Below are positions 59,960-64,000 of a stretch of DNA of 64,000 nucleotides, one piece after another. The stretch spans positions 1 through 64,000 of the forward strand of contig NZ_CANTJS010000011.1 of the NCBI RefSeq assembly GCF_947654275.1, given 5' to 3'. How positions within the stretch are numbered: the stretch's first letter is position 1; every line of letters begins with the position of its first letter. The notes beneath the pieces are model-generated. The model was not told the DNA's origin. It searched no databases and saw nothing but the letters and a program-made list of their open reading frames with translations. The DNA is from an uncultured Oscillibacter sp. (GTDB taxonomy: Bacteria; Bacillota; Clostridia; Oscillospirales; Oscillospiraceae). Made by a program: the position numbers and the translations under genes.

Positions 59960-61174
59960 TTATGTATTCTGAAGGGCGTTTCTGCGGTTATAGGCGGCGA
60001 TGCCCAGACCCAGCAGCTCAATGGCCCGGGTCAGCTCGGCGGGGTTGGTGACGTAGGCGATGCGGATTTCGCTCCGGCCCTTGCCGGGGGTGCCGTAGAA
60101 GCCCTCGCCGGGGGCGTACATGACGGTCTCGCCGCGGTCCTCAAACTCCTCCAGCAGGAAATACTGGAGCTTTTCCGCGTCGTCCACCGGCAGGGTGGCC
60201 ATGACGTAGAACGCGCCCTCGGGCCGGCTGAACCGGACGCCGGGGATTTTCTGGAGACCCTCCACCACCGCGTCCTTCCGCCGGGCGTACTCGTCCCGGA
60301 CTCCGGCGCAGTAGGCCGGCGTCATGAAGCGGTACAGGGCGGCGGCTCCCGCCTGGTCCAGCGTGGCGGCGCAGAGCCGGCCCTGACAGATTTTCATGGC
60401 CTGGGTCATCAGCTCTTTGTTCCGGGAGATCATGGCCCCCACACGGGCCCCGCAGGAGGAAAAGCGCTTGGACACGGAATCAATGACCACCACGTTTTCC
60501 GCCGCGTCCTCGTACTCCAGCATGGAGCTGAGGGCTTCGCCGCCGTAGACGATCTCGCGGTAGACCTCGTCGCTGATGAGGAACAGCCCGTGTTCTTTGG
60601 CGATGTCCGCCAGAAGGCGCAGCTCCTCCCTTGAGAGCACGGTGCCGGTGGGATTGCCGGGGTTGGTCACCAGAATGGCCCGGGTATGCCGGTTAATCAG
60701 GGGCTCGATGCGCTCCCGCCGGGCGAAGCGGTAGCCGTTTTCCGGCTCCGTGGGAATGGGGCGCACCACGCCGCCGGTGACGCCGATGAAGGTGGTGTAG
60801 TTGGGATAGAAGGGCTCGGGCACCAGGATCTCGTCGCCGTCGTCCAGGATGCAGGCCATGACAATCTGAAGGGCCTCGCTGCCGCCGTAGGTGGCCATGA
60901 TGTCGCTCAGCTCCAGACGGACGCCCACGGTCTGGGCGTAGTAATCCCGCACCGCCTCCAGATAGGCCTCCACACCGGTGGACGGGGCGTATTCCAGAAC
61001 GGGGTCCGCAAATTGCTTCACGGCGTCAAAAAAGGCCTTGGGCGTCTCAATGTCCGGCTGGCCGATATTCAGGTGGAGGACCTTCCGGCCCTTTGCCTCC
61101 GCCGCCACCACATAGGGATGGAACTTGCGGATGGGTGAAAGCTCGCACGCTTCAATCTTGCTGGAAAATTTCAT
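59960..61174 (-). CDS. Class I/II pyridoxal-phosphate aminotransferase
   Basis: LNIGQPDIETPKAFFDAV; NPGNPTGTVLSREEL; SVSKRFSSCGARVG. Confidence 0.92.
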   Translation of the reverse strand: MKFSSKIEACELSPIRKFHPYVVAAEAKGRKVLHLNIGQPDIETPKAFFDAVKQFADPVLEYAPSTGVEAYLEAVRDYYAQTVGVRLELSDIMATYGGSEALQIVMACILDDGDEILVPEPFYPNYTTFIGVTGGVVRPIPTEPENGYRFARRERIEPLINRHTRAILVTNPGNPTGTVLSREELRLLADIAKEHGLFLISDEVYREIVYGGEALSSMLEYEDAAENVVVIDSVSKRFSSCGARVGAMISRNKELMTQAMKICQGRLCAATLDQAGAAALYRFMTPAYCAGVRDEYARRKDAVVEGLQKIPGVRFSRPEGAFYVMATLPVDDAEKLQYFLLEEFEDRGETVMYAPGEGFYGTPGKGRSEIRIAYVTNPAELTRAIELLGLGIAAYNRRNALQNT

Positions 61175-61490
61175 GATAGATCCTGCCGCCTCCTTTTAAA
61201 TCAGTCCTGCAATATACGTTTCAAACGGGAGAAGCCCGCCCCGGGGCAGTCTCTCCCATCATCATATATTTGTCTATTCTAGCATCTCTGCGGCCTGTGT
61301 CAAACGATTTTCCGAAAATCGTCGATTTGTCCGTATTTGCTGAAGGGTGGCAGAGGAAAGCTGGGTAAAATGTGCAAAAGCAGGCTGGAAGAGTCTGTAA
61401 ACCCTCTGTTTTTCCGCTGCCTCCCGCCGGTTTTGCCTCCGCCTGCCGGATGCTTTGGACCCGGCGGGCGAAAAAAACTGAAAAAAGCGG

Positions 61491-61518
61491 TTGACAATTC
61501 CAGAAAGTTACTTATAAT
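61491..61518 (+). promoter_or_regulatory. Sigma-70-type promoter
   Basis: TTGACA - 16 nt - TATAAT just upstream of the lysine riboswitch. Confidence 0.88.
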
Positions 61519-61530
61519 GAGTGCCAAGCA

Positions 61531-61702
61531 TGATAGAGGTGCGGATGTCAAGACTACGTCTCCCCAAGGGTTCAGGAGCCGGGGAGGGGGAAAGGGGCAT
61601 CCGCCGAGGCTTCGTCCTCCCGCCTGAGGGAGCCGGAGCCGGGCCGCGGGAGAACATCCCCCGGACTGTCACCCCCCGGGGTGGAGCGCTGTCGTGATGC
61701 AA
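61531..61702 (+). promoter_or_regulatory. Lysine riboswitch (L-box)
   Basis: TAGAGGTGCGGATGTCAAGACTACG...GGAAAGGGGCATCCGCCGAGG...GGACTGTCACC...GTGGAGCGCTGTCGTGATGC. Confidence 0.93.
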
Positions 61703-61723
61703 GCACCTCGCTGTGTACGGTGT

Positions 61724-61760
61724 GGAGTCATGACGACCTGTCATGACTCCATTTTTATTT
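61724..61760 (+). terminator. Riboswitch-controlled terminator
   Basis: GGAGTCATGAC-gacct-GTCATGACTCC ATTTTTATTT. Confidence 0.92.
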
Positions 61761-61775
61761 AGGAGAGAGTGTGTT

Positions 61776-63518
61776 ATGAAGAACCTGAGAAGACGGCTTT
61801 TGCCGCTGCTGGCAGTGGTCATGCTGCTGTGTGCGGCCATGACCGTCCCCGCCCTGGCGGCGGGAGAGGACCTCACCGCCGCGGCGGGGAGCAAGTACAT
61901 TGAGTGTTCCGACTGCGGAACCTCCGGCATCGTGCTGTCCGAGGACCTGGAGGCCGTCGCCTGCGGGACCTGCGAGGGCGTGGGCTATGTCCTGTCCCCC
62001 AGCAATTTTTACAATACCTTCTGGTCCCTGGTGCCCCCCATCATTGCCATTGCCCTGGCCCTGATTACCAAGGAGGTCTATTCCTCTCTGTTCCTGGGGA
62101 TTCTGGTGGGCGGACTGCTGTATTCCAACTTTGCCTTTGAGACCACCATTCTCCATGTCTTCAACGACGGCATCGTGGCCTCCGTCACCGATTCCTACAA
62201 CATGGGCATCCTGATTTTCCTGATTATCCTGGGCTCCATGGTGTGCCTGATGAACAAGGCGGGAGGCTCCGCCGCCTTCGGCCGCTGGGCCAAGGACCAC
62301 ATCAAGTCCCGGGTGGGGGCGCAGCTGGCCTCCGTGCTCCTGGGCGTGCTGATTTTCATTGACGACTATTTCAACTGCCTCACCGTGGGCAGCGTCATGC
62401 GGCCCATCACGGACAAGCAGAACATCTCCCGGGCCAAGCTGGCCTACATCATCGACGCCACCGCCGCCCCGGTGTGCATCATCGCCCCCATCAGCTCCTG
62501 GGCCGCCGCCGTGGCGGGCTTCGCTGAGGACGGCCAGGGCTTCAACCTCTTCCTCCGGGCCATTCCCTATAACTACTACGCCCTGCTGACCATCGTCATG
62601 ATGGTGGGCATGATTGTCATGAAGACGGAATTCGGCCCCATGGCCGCCTACGAGAAAAACGCCATTGAGAAGGGCGACCTCTTCTCCGGCTCCAACCCCT
62701 ACGCCGGAGCGCAGGATGACGCGCCGGAAGACAAGGGCCGCGTGCTGGACCTGGTGCTCCCCGTGGTGGTCCTCATCATCTGCTGCGTCATCGGCATGAT
62801 TTACTCCGGCGGCTTCTTCGAGGGCGAGGACTTCATCACCGCCTTCTCCAACTCCGACGCCTCCGTGGGCCTGATGCTGGGCTCCGCCTTTGCCCTGGTG
62901 TTCACCCTGGTCTATTACCTGGCCCGCCGGTCCATGAGCTTCAAGGACATGATGGGCTGCATCCCCGAGGGCTTCAAGGCCATGGTTCCCGCCATCATGA
63001 TTCTCACCTTCGCATGGAGCCTGAAGAACATGACGGACTCCCTGGGCGCCAAGTACTTCGTGGCCGACATCGTGGCCAGCTCCGCCGCCAGCCTCCAGAT
63101 CATTCTGCCTCTGATTGTCTTCGTCATCGGCTGCCTGCTGGCCTTCGCCACCGGCACCAGCTGGGGCACCTTCGGCATCCTGATTCCCATTGTGCAGAAT
63201 GTGTTCTCCATGGACGACCCCATGGCCATCATCTGCATCTCCGCCTGCATGGCCGGCGCTGTCTGCGGCGACCACTGCTCCCCCATCTCCGACACCACCA
63301 TCATGGCCTCCGCCGGCGCCCAGTGCGACCACGTGAACCATGTGTCCACCCAGCTGCCCTATGCCATCACCTGCGCGGCGGTGTCCGGCATCACCTATCT
63401 GATTGCCGGCATCCTGGTCAGCGCGGGCCTGCCCGGCCTGCTGGGCCTGCCCATCGGCATTGTGCTGATGGTCGGCGCGCTGTTCGTGCTCCGGTCCAGG
63501 AGCAACAGCCCCGCCTGA
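61776..63518 (+). CDS. NhaC-family transporter (probable lysine transporter) with N-terminal zinc-ribbon-like segment
   Basis: Signal peptide then IECSDCGTSGIV...VACGTCEGVGYV; multi-TM NhaC region (GTSWGTFGILIPIVQNV; GDHCSPISDTTIMAS). Confidence 0.87.
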   Translation: MKNLRRRLLPLLAVVMLLCAAMTVPALAAGEDLTAAAGSKYIECSDCGTSGIVLSEDLEAVACGTCEGVGYVLSPSNFYNTFWSLVPPIIAIALALITKEVYSSLFLGILVGGLLYSNFAFETTILHVFNDGIVASVTDSYNMGILIFLIILGSMVCLMNKAGGSAAFGRWAKDHIKSRVGAQLASVLLGVLIFIDDYFNCLTVGSVMRPITDKQNISRAKLAYIIDATAAPVCIIAPISSWAAAVAGFAEDGQGFNLFLRAIPYNYYALLTIVMMVGMIVMKTEFGPMAAYEKNAIEKGDLFSGSNPYAGAQDDAPEDKGRVLDLVLPVVVLIICCVIGMIYSGGFFEGEDFITAFSNSDASVGLMLGSAFALVFTLVYYLARRSMSFKDMMGCIPEGFKAMVPAIMILTFAWSLKNMTDSLGAKYFVADIVASSAASLQIILPLIVFVIGCLLAFATGTSWGTFGILIPIVQNVFSMDDPMAIICISACMAGAVCGDHCSPISDTTIMASAGAQCDHVNHVSTQLPYAITCAAVSGITYLIAGILVSAGLPGLLGLPIGIVLMVGALFVLRSRSNSPA

Positions 63519-63540
63519 ATCATCTGTATCCTGCGAAAGA

Positions 63541-63566
63541 GTCCGGCCCCCGGGGCCGGGCTCTTT
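63541..63566 (+). terminator. Rho-independent terminator
   Basis: GTCCGGCCCCCGGGGCCGGGCTCTTTT. Confidence 0.75.
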
Positions 63567-63643
63567 TGCGCTGTCTGCAAAGGACGTCGTCCTTGCGGAT
63601 ATCCCGGCACTGTGCTACAATGGGAATCAGAAAGGGGGGCGGG

Positions 63644-64000
63644 ATGGTGAACAAAAGGCTGAAAAAGATTTTAAGGAACGCGCTGATTGCCGGCTTCCTG
63701 CTGGTGTTTATCGTGGGTCCGCTGTGCCTGTACGCGGCTTTAAGCCTGGGCTGGCCTCCGGTCATCGGGAATCTGTACGCCGCCGGGCAGCTGCGGACCT
63801 ACGCCGCCCAGGTCTACCCGGAGGCGGAGGCCGAGGGCTGTTGGGCCGGTTACAACCTGGTGGACGGGTTTTATTCCCTGGACTTCCAGGACCCCGGCGG
63901 GGAAATCCGCTCCCTGCGATATTCCGCGGACGACGGACAGGTCATGGACAGGCAGCGCTCGGAGGCTCTGGAGCAGGAATTGGATACCGGCCGGGCGTTT
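63644..64000 (+). CDS. Hypothetical single-TM protein, truncated at window end (YfjL-like?)
   Basis: ATG after AAAGGGGGGCGGG RBS; MVNKRLKKILRNALIAGFLLVFIVGPLCLYAALSLGWPPVIGNLYAAGQLRTYAAQ...; open to the edge. Confidence 0.65.
   Translation, partial: MVNKRLKKILRNALIAGFLLVFIVGPLCLYAALSLGWPPVIGNLYAAGQLRTYAAQVYPEAEAEGCWAGYNLVDGFYSLDFQDPGGEIRSLRYSADDGQVMDRQRSEALEQELDTGRAF

Overview
High-GC Firmicutes chromosome, probably a spore-forming gut Oscillospiraceae relative (inferred from gene content and style only). The main discovery is a sporulation sigma-factor gene, sigK, split into three minus-strand pieces: N-terminal at 55757-55954, middle at 35685-36128 and C-terminal at 25772-25872. Two separate 'skin-like' intervening elements cause the split. 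Element A (about 9.8 kb, 25859-35684) and element B (about 19.6 kb, 36123-55756) each carry their own large serine recombinase next to the sigK-3' side junction. Removing both at the short direct repeats (GCTATGTRTCCCGC for A, AARAAG for B) restores an uninterrupted 240-aa SigK frame (...LVAHIIKK|YYTPNGDQEDLISIGT... and ...GISRSYVSR|IEKRALEKL...). Element A carries AT-rich, defence-like cargo: a frameshifted Dam methylase, a metallophosphoesterase, a P-loop ATPase, an unknown protein and an IS5-family insertion. Element B carries a full-looking CoA/beta-oxidation operon with a TRAP transporter and a large BTAD-type regulator. The rest is ordinary chromosome with several notable items: a galactose/hexosamine module (galE, nucleotidyltransferase, kinase, mglBAC, YesMN-type two-component system plus two extra binding proteins), a flagellin-like protein with a beta-helix-like insert, a TPP riboswitch with thiT, a sigma-54 activator with promoter and methionine gamma-lyase-like operon, a lysine riboswitch with an NhaC-family transporter, and three families of dispersed structured intergenic repeats. 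All calls were made by reading the sequence; no searches were run.
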